From contig NZ_LBJC01000024.1 in the NCBI RefSeq assembly GCF_004114535.1, positions 1 through 64,000 on the forward strand: 64,000 nt of DNA, written 5' to 3'. This DNA comes from Bradyrhizobium nanningense. Its GTDB lineage: Bacteria; Pseudomonadota; Alphaproteobacteria; Rhizobiales; Xanthobacteraceae. Numbering within the stretch: position 1 is the first letter of the stretch; each line of letters begins with the position of its first letter. Shown here piece after piece: positions 49,978-57,813 of the stretch. A program made the translations under genes and the position numbers. A model generated the notes under the pieces. That model saw only the letters and a list, made by a program, of their open reading frames with translations, was not told the origin of the DNA and searched no databases.

Positions 49978-51018
49978 CTAGGGCAGATTGTCCCGCATCA
50001 CGATGTCGATCCTGATCTTCTCCTGTTCGCGCAAGATCGGCTCGCCGCGGGCGAGCGCGAGCAGCACGCGCACGGCGGCGCGCGCTTCATGTCCGGGGTT
50101 CTGCGAGATCGCGGCATCCATCACGCCCTGCAGCAGGAGGCGGCGCGTCAGCACGGTGACGTCATGACCGACGAACACCACCTCGTCGCGGCCGGCATCG
50201 CTCAACGCTTTGGCGACGCCCTGGGTGCCTGCGCCGACGTTATAAAGCCCGACAATGTCGGCATGCTCGCCGAGCAGCCGCGCCAGCACCTGCTCCGAAC
50301 GATCGTCCTGGTCGCGCCCTTCCAGCACTGGCAGCACGCTGAGACCGGGGAATTCCGACGCCATCACCTGGTTGAAGCCGAAGATGCGCTCGGCATGGTC
50401 GCGCAGGCCCTGCGAACCCGCGACGATCGCGACCTTGCCGGAGCTCTGGCCGACCAGCCGCCCGACCAGCGCGCCGGCGGTGCGGCCGGCCGCGATGTTG
50501 TCGATGCCGACATAATGGTGGCGGCGCGACGACGGCACATCCGACACCAGCGTCACCACCTTGGTGCCGGCATCGACAAGGTCGTTGATGGCGGCGCGAA
50601 CGCTGGGGTGATCCAGCGCCACCACGGCGACGCCGTCGTAATCGCCCGACAGCGCCTCGAGCGAGGCCGCAAGCACCGAGGGATCGAACACGTCGGTAGC
50701 GACCATCTCGACGCCGAGGCGGCGGGCCGCGAGCCAGCCGGCCATCTCGCCGAGATAGGCCTCGATCTGCTGCATGAACGGGTTCGGCCCCGACGGCATC
50801 ACGAAGGCAAAGCGGCGGGCGCGGCCGCGGGCGAGCTCGGCGGCGGCGACATGCGGCTGGAACGAATGACGCTCGATCGCTTCCCGGACGCGCCGCACCG
50901 TGTCCGGCCGGACGCCCGGCCGGTTGTGCATGACGCGATCCACCGTCGCGAGGCTCACGCCCGCCTCGCGGGCGATGTCCTTCAGCGTCAGCGCGGTCGT
51001 GGTGAGGGTCTCAGCCAT
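49978..51018 (-). CDS. LacI-family transcriptional regulator of the sugar operon
   Basis: 346 aa. N-terminal LacI HTH (TLKDIAREAGVSLATVDRVM with hinge NRPGVRPDTVRRV), then a periplasmic-binding-protein-like ligand domain (FVMPSGPNPFMQQIEAYLGE, VAVVALDHPSVRAAINDLVD, HHYVGIDNIAAGRTAGALVG). It is the first gene upstream of xylB and is on the same strand, so it probably represses or activates its own operon in response to a sugar. A 14-bp palindrome spans its start codon at 51011-51024. Confidence 0.93.
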   Translation of the reverse strand: MAETLTTTALTLKDIAREAGVSLATVDRVMHNRPGVRPDTVRRVREAIERHSFQPHVAAAELARGRARRFAFVMPSGPNPFMQQIEAYLGEMAGWLAARRLGVEMVATDVFDPSVLAASLEALSGDYDGVAVVALDHPSVRAAINDLVDAGTKVVTLVSDVPSSRRHHYVGIDNIAAGRTAGALVGRLVGQSSGKVAIVAGSQGLRDHAERIFGFNQVMASEFPGLSVLPVLEGRDQDDRSEQVLARLLGEHADIVGLYNVGAGTQGVAKALSDAGRDEVVFVGHDVTVLTRRLLLQGVMDAAISQNPGHEARAAVRVLLALARGEPILREQEKIRIDIVMRDNLP

Positions 51019-51024
51019 GGCTGA
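51011..51024. promoter_or_regulatory. 14-bp palindrome across the lacI start codon
   Basis: TCAGCCATGGCTGA is a perfect palindrome centred on the ATG. LacI regulators bind such symmetric 14-20 bp sites, but the sequence could be a coincidence of the coding start. No second copy was noticed nearby. Confidence 0.3.
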
Positions 51025-51116
51025 AGGCTAGCAGAGGTGTTTTGAGGTACGCAACTCATTTTGAGGGGCATGAATGCAGTTTCGAGCTCGGGTTGAACCA
51101 AGCACCGCGCCGGCAG

Positions 51117-51581
51117 TCAGCCCCGGGTCAGATCCAGCGTGAGGAAAAGGCTATTGGGGTCCTCGACGTAGCCTTCGAACGGGCCGCAGAGCACGAAGCC
51201 GTGCGCCCGGTAGAGCGCATGCGCCGGCTTGAAATAAACCCATGAGCCGGTCTCGAGGCTGAGCCGGTTCAGGTCGCGCGCATGGGCCTCGGCGATAATG
51301 TGGCGGAGCATCTGGCCGCCGAAGCCGCGCCGCCGCGCGGTCTGAAGCGTGTGCATCGACTTCACCTCGCCATGATCGGCCGAGAGCGTCTTCAACGCGC
51401 CGGTGGCGACCAAGTGCTCGCCGTCCCAGCCGGTCCAGAACGCAACATCGCGCGCGCGAAGCCCCGCCAGATCGAGCGCATGCGCGCTGCCCGGTGCGGT
51501 CTGCGCCCGCGCAGACGTGACATGGTGATCGAGCAACGCGATGACGCGCGGATCGAAGGTGTCGCCGGTGCGGATCTGCAT
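51117..51581 (-). CDS. GNAT-family N-acetyltransferase
   Basis: 154 aa acetyl-CoA-dependent transferase. The CoA-binding loop is RRRGFGGQMLRHIIAEAHAR near residues 84-103, preceded by VKSMHTLQTA and followed by YFKPAHALYRAHGFVLCGPF. The start ATG lies three bases after the stop codon of the next GNAT gene upstream, so it should be in the same operon. Substrate unknown. Confidence 0.9.
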   Translation of the reverse strand: MQIRTGDTFDPRVIALLDHHVTSARAQTAPGSAHALDLAGLRARDVAFWTGWDGEHLVATGALKTLSADHGEVKSMHTLQTARRRGFGGQMLRHIIAEAHARDLNRLSLETGSWVYFKPAHALYRAHGFVLCGPFEGYVEDPNSLFLTLDLTRG

Positions 51582-51583
51582 GG

Positions 51584-52096
51584 TCAGGGCCTCACGTCGC
51601 TTGCAAGGAGCTTCTGCATGAAGACGAGGTCGAGCCAGCGGCCGAACTTGCAGCCGACCTCGGGCATGCGGGCCACCTCGGCGAAGCCGAGCGAGGCGTG
51701 CAGTCCGATCGAAGCCGCGTTGGTGCCGTCGATGCCGGCGATCATCGCGTGCTTGTGCATGGCGGTGGCACGCTCGATCAATGCGGCGACAAGACTGCGG
51801 CCGATGCCCGCCCTGTGATGCCGCTCGTCGACATAAACGGAATTCTCCACGGTATGGCGATAGCCGGGAAACGGCCGGAAGTCGCCGAACGAGGCGAAGC
51901 CGACGACATCTCTGCCCTTCATCGCGACCAGCACGGGATAGCCCGCTTGCTGCCGTGCGAGAAGCCATTGACGCCGCGAATCCAGATCGGAGGGACCGTC
52001 GGTCCAGACCGCCGTGGTGTTGAGTGCGGCGTAATTGTAGATGGCGAGGATATCCTCGGCATCCTCCAGCGTGGCATCCCGCACGATCAGCGACAT
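51584..52096 (-). CDS. GNAT-family N-acetyltransferase, phosphinothricin/methionine-sulfoximine type
   Basis: 170 aa. The pattern IRDATLEDAEDILAIYN-like N-terminus (RDATLEDAEDILAIYNYAA), VENSVYVDERHHRAGIGRSL and the ASIGLHASLGFAEVARM C-terminal block match the Pat/MnaT branch that acetylates phosphinothricin, methionine sulfoximine and analogues. A natural substrate is not known here. Its ATG overlaps the TGA of the XRE-cupin gene by one base (TGATG), showing tight coupling. Confidence 0.9.
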   Translation of the reverse strand: MSLIVRDATLEDAEDILAIYNYAALNTTAVWTDGPSDLDSRRQWLLARQQAGYPVLVAMKGRDVVGFASFGDFRPFPGYRHTVENSVYVDERHHRAGIGRSLVAALIERATAMHKHAMIAGIDGTNAASIGLHASLGFAEVARMPEVGCKFGRWLDLVFMQKLLASDVRP

Positions 52097-52677
52097 CACA
52101 TCTTCCCGTAGGAGGAGCCGCGCCGCGTGATGATGACGTAGCGCGCGTCCTGTTTGGTTTCGTTCTCGAAGGTCACCGCACGCATCACGTCGAAATCCAG
52201 GCAATCGCCCTCGCGCAGGCGGACCGTCTTGGCGTCGATGTACACGGCGATCGCGCCCTCCAGCATCAAAAGCTGCTGGGTGAAGGCATTGCGGCCCCAG
52301 GGGCTGTACGGCACCCGCGCGCCGGCCGGCAGGTCGACCACGATGATCTCGATGCCGCTCGCCGCATCCGTCGGCGAGGCATGCCGCCGGCGATAGCCGC
52401 TGTCGGGATCGCGCCAGTGCGGTTGGTCGGCAAGCCGCACCAGGCGCTCCGGCGGCTTCTCGGCGAGTGCGACGACATCGCTGAGCGAGACGTCGAGCGC
52501 GGCACAAAGCCTGCCGAGCAGCGCAGCCGTGGCGCTGCTCTGGGCCCGCTCGACCCGCCCGATCATGGCCCGGCTGACACCGGAGCGGCCCGCGAGTTCG
52601 TTCAACGTCATGCCCGCCTGCGTCCTCAGCGTCTTCAAGCGGCGACCGATCGCACGGTCGAGTTTCTGCTGGTCCAT
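52096..52677 (-). CDS. XRE-family regulator with C-terminal cupin sensor
   Basis: 193 aa. N-terminal HTH_XRE (LKTLRTQAGMTLNELAGRSG, VSRAMIGRVERAQSSATAAL) joined to a cupin domain (QLLMLEGAIAVYIDAKTVRL, REGDCLDFD). Such two-domain proteins usually sense a small metabolite and control neighbouring transporter or acetyltransferase genes. It leads the operon with two GNAT genes downstream, so those are the likely targets. Confidence 0.9.
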   Translation of the reverse strand: MDQQKLDRAIGRRLKTLRTQAGMTLNELAGRSGVSRAMIGRVERAQSSATAALLGRLCAALDVSLSDVVALAEKPPERLVRLADQPHWRDPDSGYRRRHASPTDAASGIEIIVVDLPAGARVPYSPWGRNAFTQQLLMLEGAIAVYIDAKTVRLREGDCLDFDVMRAVTFENETKQDARYVIITRRGSSYGKM

Positions 52678-52852
52678 TGGCTTTCATCCGAACATTGCCC
52701 GGTGCAGGGACCGTAGCCGCCGGGCGAGAGGAGCTTAGGGCGAGCAAGGCGGGCGTGCCGGGAGCGAAAGGCTAACATATTAGAATCTTCGGCAACCGCT
52801 CGCCGAGAATACTCGGGCTCAATGGCCAAGCGACGCTTTCGGCGCCCTCGCT

Positions 52853-53174
52853 CTACCCATTCTCGTCTTTGGAAAAAATGGCCTCAATATCCTGCCTGCC
52901 ATCAAGCACTCGCACGATCTCGGCGCGGTCATCCTTCAAGCGATAGAAGACGACTTGCGGCGCAACCGCCAACGAACGCAGGCCGGAGCGAATTTCATCG
53001 CGCGCCAGTCCGGCGTTGGGGAAAATCCTCGATGACCGCAACGGCTTGCCCGATCTGACGCAAGATCCTGTCGGCGGTGCCGACTCCTGCCATCTCAGCG
53101 TAGTAGTCCCAAAGCTGATCAATATCGTCGAGCGCTTCTGGGGACCAAATGACTGGAAGCTTATGCCCCACCAT
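52853..53174 (-). pseudogene. ParE/RelE-type toxin, broken by a frameshift
   Basis: Read from ATG 53174, the frame gives MVGHKLPVIWSPEALDDID, then LWDYYAEMAG and IGQAVAVIEDF, and stops at a TGA shortly after a run of four C (plus-strand GGGG at 53018-53021). In another frame the sequence continues as FPNAGLARDEIRSGLRSL, then VVFYRLKDDRAEIVRVLDG to a stop at 52853. Joining the frames by removing one base restores a 106-residue ParE/RelE toxin, typical length. So the toxin is inactivated by a one-base insertion, unless the run is a sequencing error. It overlaps the antitoxin by 14 bases. Confidence 0.8.
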
Positions 53175-53379
53175 GCCGTGAGTTCTTCTTGCGAAGAAAT
53201 TCTTCCATGTTCAGGGCTGCGCCCTTGCCTGCATCGAGCGAATGGATTCCACGGTCCATTTCGGACCGAAGAGCGTTGAGCTTTTCGACGTGCGAAAGCA
53301 ATTTCCGGCCGATCTCTTCCTGATCTGCCGCCGGCAGCTGGGAAATTTGCGCGATGGCTTGTTCGAGCGTCCTGACCAT
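53161..53379 (-). CDS. Antitoxin of the ParE-type toxin-antitoxin pair
   Basis: 72 aa small protein, Glu/Lys/Arg-rich and probably helical: TLEQAIAQISQLPAADQEEI, then LLSHVEKLNALRSEMDRGI, and a C-terminal NMEEFLRKKN tail. The toxin start lies inside its last 14 bases, the usual antitoxin-first, toxin-second arrangement. It appears intact while the toxin is frameshifted. It may still act as an autorepressor. Confidence 0.8.
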   Translation of the reverse strand: MVRTLEQAIAQISQLPAADQEEIGRKLLSHVEKLNALRSEMDRGIHSLDAGKGAALNMEEFLRKKNSRHGGA

Positions 53380-53423
53380 GGCTTCAGCCTATCACATCCC
53401 GCAGACCGGCCGGGCCGAAAACT

Positions 53424-53497
53424 TGGAGCGGGCGAAGGGAATCGAACCCTCGTATGCAGCTTGGGAAGCTGCCGTTCTACCATTGAACTACGCCCGC
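53424..53497 (-). tRNA. tRNA-Gly (anticodon CCC)
   Basis: 74 nt on the minus strand including an encoded CCA. Acceptor arms GCGGGCG and CGCCCGC pair perfectly; D-arm GTTC-AATGGTA-GAAC, anticodon arm GCAGC-TTCCCAA-GCTGC, T-arm GAGGG-TTCGATT-CCCTT. The anticodon loop TTCCCAA gives CCC, reading GGG. Confidence 0.97.
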
Positions 53498-53668
53498 GAA
53501 TGCGCTTCGCGCCCGTCCTGATTAGCCGAGACGGCGCGCCTCGCCAAGCGGTTTGGCGCACCCGGCCGGGCCGTTGTTAACGTCCTGATAAGATTCCAGG
53601 TGCGCCGGATTGTGGCGGTGTTATGATTGCGGGTCTGGGGAGAGACGTGCACTGAGTGGGGCGTGTGC

Positions 53669-54247
53669 ATGGTGGGGCGCGGCTATTCGATATTCGACAC
53701 GACCATAGGCCGCTGCGGCATCATCTGGAGCGGCACCGGCGTCGTCGCCGTGCAGTTGCCGGAGGCGCGAGAGATCGACACCCGCCGCCGGATCTTCCAG
53801 GTCCATCCCGAGGCGCGCGAACAGCGGCCGTCCGAAAATGCCGAGCTTGCGATCGAGGGCATCGTGGTCCTGCTGCAGGGCGGAGATCCCGATTTTTCCG
53901 AGGTCAGCCTGGATGCAGGCGGCGTGTCCGGCTTCAACCGGCGCGTCTATGAGTTCGCCTGCTCGATTCCGCGCGGCGAGACGCGGACCTATCACGAGGT
54001 CGCCAGGGCGCTGGGCGCCTCAGGCGCGGCGCATTCGGTGGCGCAGGCGATCGCCAAAAATCCCTACATGCTGATCGTGCCCTGCCACCGGGTGCTGGAA
54101 ACCGGCAATTACACCGACCGGCTCTCGCCCTATGGCGGGGTGATCTCCAAGCGGCGGCTGCTGGCACTGGAGGGCGCCCATCCCGTCGCCAGCAAGACGC
54201 TGTTCGAGGTGCTGCTGCCGGTTGCTCCGCCCCGCGCGCCTACCTAG
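53669..54247 (+). CDS. ogt: Methylated-DNA--[protein]-cysteine S-methyltransferase
   Basis: 192 aa alkyltransferase that removes alkyl groups from O6-alkylguanine in DNA. The acceptor cysteine lies in IVPCHRVLETGN, preceded by the DNA-binding HTH region (RTYHEVARALGASGAAHSVA), and followed by YGGVISKRRLLALEG. The start ATG 53669 (MVGRGYSIF) gives a normal length; an earlier ATG at 53627 is possible. An AraC-family regulator gene starts nine bases downstream, reminiscent of a split Ada system. Confidence 0.93.
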   Translation: MVGRGYSIFDTTIGRCGIIWSGTGVVAVQLPEAREIDTRRRIFQVHPEAREQRPSENAELAIEGIVVLLQGGDPDFSEVSLDAGGVSGFNRRVYEFACSIPRGETRTYHEVARALGASGAAHSVAQAIAKNPYMLIVPCHRVLETGNYTDRLSPYGGVISKRRLLALEGAHPVASKTLFEVLLPVAPPRAPT

Positions 54248-54256
54248 ATAGGCGGG

Positions 54257-55096
54257 ATGGACGCGACCACACTGCTGACGTCACAATCGATGACGGTCTG
54301 CGAGTTTCGCTGCGATGCGGGACCGGACGATACGCCGTTTGCCGAATGCCGCACCGGGCATTCCATCGCCTATGTCCGCTCCGGCAGCTTCGGCTGCCAT
54401 TGCCGCGCCGGCTTCTTCGAGCTGGTGGCGGGCTCGATGCTGGTCGGCGCGCCCGGCGAGGAATACACCTGCACGCATGAGCATGTCAGCGGCGATGTCT
54501 GCCTGGGATTTTTCCTCAGCGAGGACATGGTCGATGCCCTCAGTGGCCGGCGCGAGATCTGGCGGGTCGGCGCCACCCCGCCGCTGCCCGAATTGATGGT
54601 GCTGGGCGAGCTCGCCCAGACGGCGGCAGATGGCAACAGCGACATCGGCCTCGACGAAGTCGGCCAGATCCTGGCAAGCCGCTTCATCGACGTCGTCTCG
54701 GGCAAACCGCGCAAGCCGGCCACGCCCAATGCGCGTGACCGCCGCCGCGCCGTCGAGGCCGCGCTGTGGATCGACGACAATTCGCATGAAGAGGTCGATC
54801 TCGAACAGGCAGCCAGGCAGGCGGGCCTCAGCCCGTTCCATTTCCTGCGGCTATTCTCGAGCGTTCTCGGCGTCACGCCGCATCAATATCTGGTGCGGTC
54901 GCGGCTGCGGCACGCGGCACGGCTGCTCGCTGATGATGGGATCGCGGTCACTGACGTCGCCTATGACGTCGGCTTCGGCGATCTCTCCAATTTCGTCCGC
55001 ACCTTCCACCGCGCTGCCGGCCTATCGCCGACCAAGTTCCGCCAGGCCTCGAAGGGGATGCGCAAGATTCTCCAAGAGCAGCTCGCCCTCAATTGA
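54257..55096 (+). CDS. AraC-family transcriptional regulator with a cysteine-rich cupin domain
   Basis: 279 aa. The N-terminal sensor (about residues 12-95) contains seven cysteines, at 15, 19, 31, 47, 49, 72 and 82, with CTHEH at 72-76. The C-terminal AraC DNA-binding domain has two HTHs (VDLEQAARQAGLSPFHFLRL and IAVTDVAYDVGFGDLSNFVR). It starts nine bases after the alkyltransferase gene, so the two are likely cotranscribed. The cysteines could bind metal or sense alkylation or oxidants; this is speculative. Confidence 0.9.
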   Translation: MDATTLLTSQSMTVCEFRCDAGPDDTPFAECRTGHSIAYVRSGSFGCHCRAGFFELVAGSMLVGAPGEEYTCTHEHVSGDVCLGFFLSEDMVDALSGRREIWRVGATPPLPELMVLGELAQTAADGNSDIGLDEVGQILASRFIDVVSGKPRKPATPNARDRRRAVEAALWIDDNSHEEVDLEQAARQAGLSPFHFLRLFSSVLGVTPHQYLVRSRLRHAARLLADDGIAVTDVAYDVGFGDLSNFVRTFHRAAGLSPTKFRQASKGMRKILQEQLALN

Positions 55097-55152
55097 ATAG
55101 CTTCGTCTCCGGCGCGTGCCATTTTCGGCGCGCTTTGCACATGGAGACGAAC

Positions 55153-55512
55153 ATGTACGACCACATCGGACTTCGCGTTGCCGACCTCGACGCCGCGACG
55201 CGCTTCTACACCGCGGTGCTGGCGCCGCTCGGCTACGTCCTGTGCTCCAGCGGCGACGGTTATGCCGGCTTCGGGCCGAAGGGCGCGCCGGCGCTGTGGC
55301 TGCACCTCGACAAGGGCCGCAAGGCCGATGGCGCGCACATTGCGTTTCGCGCCGCGAGCCATGACGCGGTCAAGGCGTTCCACAGCGAGGGCTTGAAGAG
55401 CGGCGGCCGCGACAATGGCGGCGCCGGACCGCGCAAGGATTACAGCCCGACCTATTACGCGGCGTTCCTGATCGATCCCGATGGCAACAATGTCGAGGCG
55501 GTTTGTACCTGA
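55153..55512 (+). CDS. VOC family (glyoxalase/bleomycin resistance-like) protein
   Basis: 119 aa single vicinal-oxygen-chelate domain. Start MYDHIGLRVADLDAATRFYT with the usual His of the first strand, APALWLHLDKG, and the C-terminal AAFLIDPDGNNVEAV with the metal-binding Glu. Possible lyase, isomerase or binding protein; substrate unknown. ATG 55153 has GGAG 7 bases upstream and is preferred over ATG 55141. Confidence 0.88.
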   Translation: MYDHIGLRVADLDAATRFYTAVLAPLGYVLCSSGDGYAGFGPKGAPALWLHLDKGRKADGAHIAFRAASHDAVKAFHSEGLKSGGRDNGGAGPRKDYSPTYYAAFLIDPDGNNVEAVCT

Positions 55513-55522
55513 ACTCTCTCCT

Positions 55523-55642
55523 CCGTCATTGCGAAGAGCTCGCGACAAAATTGCGAAGCAATTTTGCGCTGATGCGACGAAGCAATCCAGACTGTGCCCG
55601 CGGAGACATTTCTGGATTGCTTCGCTGCGCTCGCAATGACGG
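55523..55642. repeat. Intergenic palindromic repeat, family C, copy 2
   Basis: 120 bp with inverted ends CCGTCATTGCGAAGAGC and GCTCGCAATGACGG, and inner arms GAAGCAATCCAGACTG and TCTGGATTGCTTC. Compared with the copy at 29024-29112 it has an extra 30-base insert containing AAAATTGCGAAGCAATTTTG, itself an inverted repeat. Confidence 0.9.
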
Positions 55643-55680
55643 TATCTGTGGCACCACTTATCGCAATCAAGGACACCTTC

Positions 55681-56082
55681 ATGGCCTCCATCCACAACGA
55701 CATCCCCCTCCCCGCCCCGGCGCGCGACGTCTGGGACGCGGTGCGCGACTTCGGCGCGCTGCATGAACGGCTGGCGCCCGGATTCGTCACGGCCTGCACG
55801 CTCGATGGCGATGCGCGCATCGTCACCTTCGCCAACGGTTCGGTGGCACGCGAGGTGCTGGTCGATTGCGACGACGCGCGGCGGCGTCTGGTCTATGCCA
55901 TCAGCAACGAGCGGCTGAAGCACTACAGCGCCTCGGTGCAGGTGATCGCCGACGGCGAGCGGAATAGCCGCCTGGTGTGGATCATCGACATGCTGCCGAA
56001 CGAGCTTGCAGCCTATGTCGAAGGGCAGACCCGGGAGGCCGTGGCTGCCTTGCGCAGAGCATTCCCACCGGTTGCAGCCTGA
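55681..56082 (+). CDS. SRPBCC (START/polyketide cyclase-like) family protein
   Basis: 133 aa with the typical order IHNDIPLPAPARDVWDAVRD, an edge strand with LAPGFVTACTLDGDAR, and a long C-terminal helix (EGQTREAVAALRRAF). Proteins of this fold bind small hydrophobic ligands; no enzyme activity can be assigned. The ATG at 55681 gives normal length; the longer frame runs through the repeat element. Confidence 0.85.
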   Translation: MASIHNDIPLPAPARDVWDAVRDFGALHERLAPGFVTACTLDGDARIVTFANGSVAREVLVDCDDARRRLVYAISNERLKHYSASVQVIADGERNSRLVWIIDMLPNELAAYVEGQTREAVAALRRAFPPVAA

Positions 56083-56137
56083 TCAAGCTCTGTGATTTTC
56101 TCACAGAGCTCCGCCCTCGCGTCCGCCACAGGCATCG

Positions 56138-57583
56138 CTAGTCGGCAGCGCCTGATAGCACCGGTCTGATCGCAGGCTTGCTGATGCGCGGTCCCCAGCG
56201 CGTCAGCACGACGCTGGAGGACGAGAGCAGGCCAAGCACGACCATCGAGCTCGCAGCCAGCCAGAAGAAGCTCTGCGCGGTCGCCGCGTGCGTCGACAAC
56301 CACCAGCCGACGGCGGAGATGTAGATCAGCCGCGCCGTCTGCGCCAGCACCGGCCCGATCACCTTGGCCGCGCCTTGCGAGGAGAAGTACATCACCGTGG
56401 CGATGCCGAAAAAGGCGTAGAACGGCCCGACCGTCGAGAGATATTGATGACTCGCCGCGCGCACGGCCGCGCTGTCGGTGAAGATGTTGATCCAGAGGTC
56501 GGGGAACATTGCAACGACGCAGGCCGGTGCGCCGACGGCCACGAAGGCGGCTGCACTGGCGATCCAGGCGATGCGCCGGGCGCGCGCGACGTTGCCTGCG
56601 CCGATCGCCATCCCGACCATCGGCACACAGGCGATGCCGAACGAGAACGCGATCGAGGTCAGCAGGAATTCGAGCCGCGCACCGATGCCGTAGCCGGCGA
56701 GGATCGCGGTACCGAACTGCGCCAGCATGTGGGTGAAAATCGAGATCGTCAGCACCGATTGCAGCGGCGAGAAGCAGGCGATGGCGCCGACCTTCAGGAT
56801 GTCGAAAAACATCGCCCATTGAATGCGCAGGCCGCGCAGCTTCGGTACGACGCGCGCGCGGCCGGAGAACAGGTACCAGCCCATGATGCAGATGTTCATG
56901 GAATAGGCCATCAGCGCGCCGGCCGCGACGCCGCGCATGCCGAACTGCGGCACCGGGCCGAGCCCGAGGCCGAGCGTGCCGCCGAGCACGATCTGCCAGG
57001 CCGCGGAGTTGAGGATCAGGAACGACGGCAGCTTCATGTTGCCGGTGCCGCGCAACACGCCGGCCATGGTGTTGAGCAGCCAGGGCAGCACGGCGCCGCC
57101 GAAAAACACCTGCGTGTAGGCGATCGCATGGGTCAGCACATCGCCGCGGCCGCCGAGCATTTCCAACACTTTGGGTCCGAAGATCAGCATGCCCAGCATG
57201 AAGACGAGGCCGAAGCTGATGCCGATCAGCATCGCGTGCGCGGCGAGCGTGCCGGCGCGCTCACGGTTCCCGGCACCGAGCGCGCGTGCAATGGCGGACG
57301 CCACCGCGCCGCCCATGGCGCCGCCCGACATCGTCATGGTCAGAATGATGGTCGGGAACACCAGCGCCATCGCCGCCAGCGCCTCGACGCCGAGCCGGCC
57401 GATATAGGAGGTTTCCGCGATCACCGTGCAGGTGCCGGCCGACAGCGCGATCGCATTGGGCCAGGCGAGGCCGAGCAGCGTGCGCAGGATCGGCCCGTCG
57501 GTCAGCGCGCTTCGCACCGGCCGCGGCGGCGGCGGCAGCGGACGCTCTTTCTCATCGACCGGGATCTCGGCGATGTCGGACAT
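56138..57583 (-). CDS. MATE-family efflux transporter
   Basis: 481 aa with about twelve membrane helices. The N-lobe has LLGLAWPNAIALSAGTCTVI with the conserved Pro and ALVFPTIILTMTMSGGAMGG; the C-lobe has the FSFGIACVPMVGMAIGAGNV block. It belongs to the same superfamily as the exporter at 34438-35763 but differs in sequence. Start ATG 57583, preceded by GGAGAGGAC. Convergent with the SRPBCC gene and separated from it by 55 bases. Confidence 0.9.
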   Translation of the reverse strand: MSDIAEIPVDEKERPLPPPPRPVRSALTDGPILRTLLGLAWPNAIALSAGTCTVIAETSYIGRLGVEALAAMALVFPTIILTMTMSGGAMGGAVASAIARALGAGNRERAGTLAAHAMLIGISFGLVFMLGMLIFGPKVLEMLGGRGDVLTHAIAYTQVFFGGAVLPWLLNTMAGVLRGTGNMKLPSFLILNSAAWQIVLGGTLGLGLGPVPQFGMRGVAAGALMAYSMNICIMGWYLFSGRARVVPKLRGLRIQWAMFFDILKVGAIACFSPLQSVLTISIFTHMLAQFGTAILAGYGIGARLEFLLTSIAFSFGIACVPMVGMAIGAGNVARARRIAWIASAAAFVAVGAPACVVAMFPDLWINIFTDSAAVRAASHQYLSTVGPFYAFFGIATVMYFSSQGAAKVIGPVLAQTARLIYISAVGWWLSTHAATAQSFFWLAASSMVVLGLLSSSSVVLTRWGPRISKPAIRPVLSGAAD

Positions 57584-57756
57584 GTCCTCTCCGGGGCTCG
57601 GGCGCCCTTTGCGGCGCGGCAATGCGTAGGTGTGCCAATCAATTTGTTCGCGCACAGGGCGCGGTGCACGCTTGTTAGCACGGCACGGAGCGATTCCTCC
57701 TGCGCCAGATGCAGGCGTGCCCTGCGACAGCGCATTTCGATGGATGGAATTGCGGC

Positions 57757-57793
57757 TCTCTCCTCTCCCTCTCCCCGCCTGCGGCGAGGTGGT
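57757..57793. repeat. CTCTCCCC-type hairpin
   Basis: CTCTCCCCGCCTGCGGCGAGG between the unknown gene and the MATE gene resembles the hairpins near 15678, 36950 and 42268. The stem is imperfect. It may terminate transcription from the unknown gene. Confidence 0.4.
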
Positions 57794-57813
57794 AGCCGCG
57801 GCAGCACTGCCGT

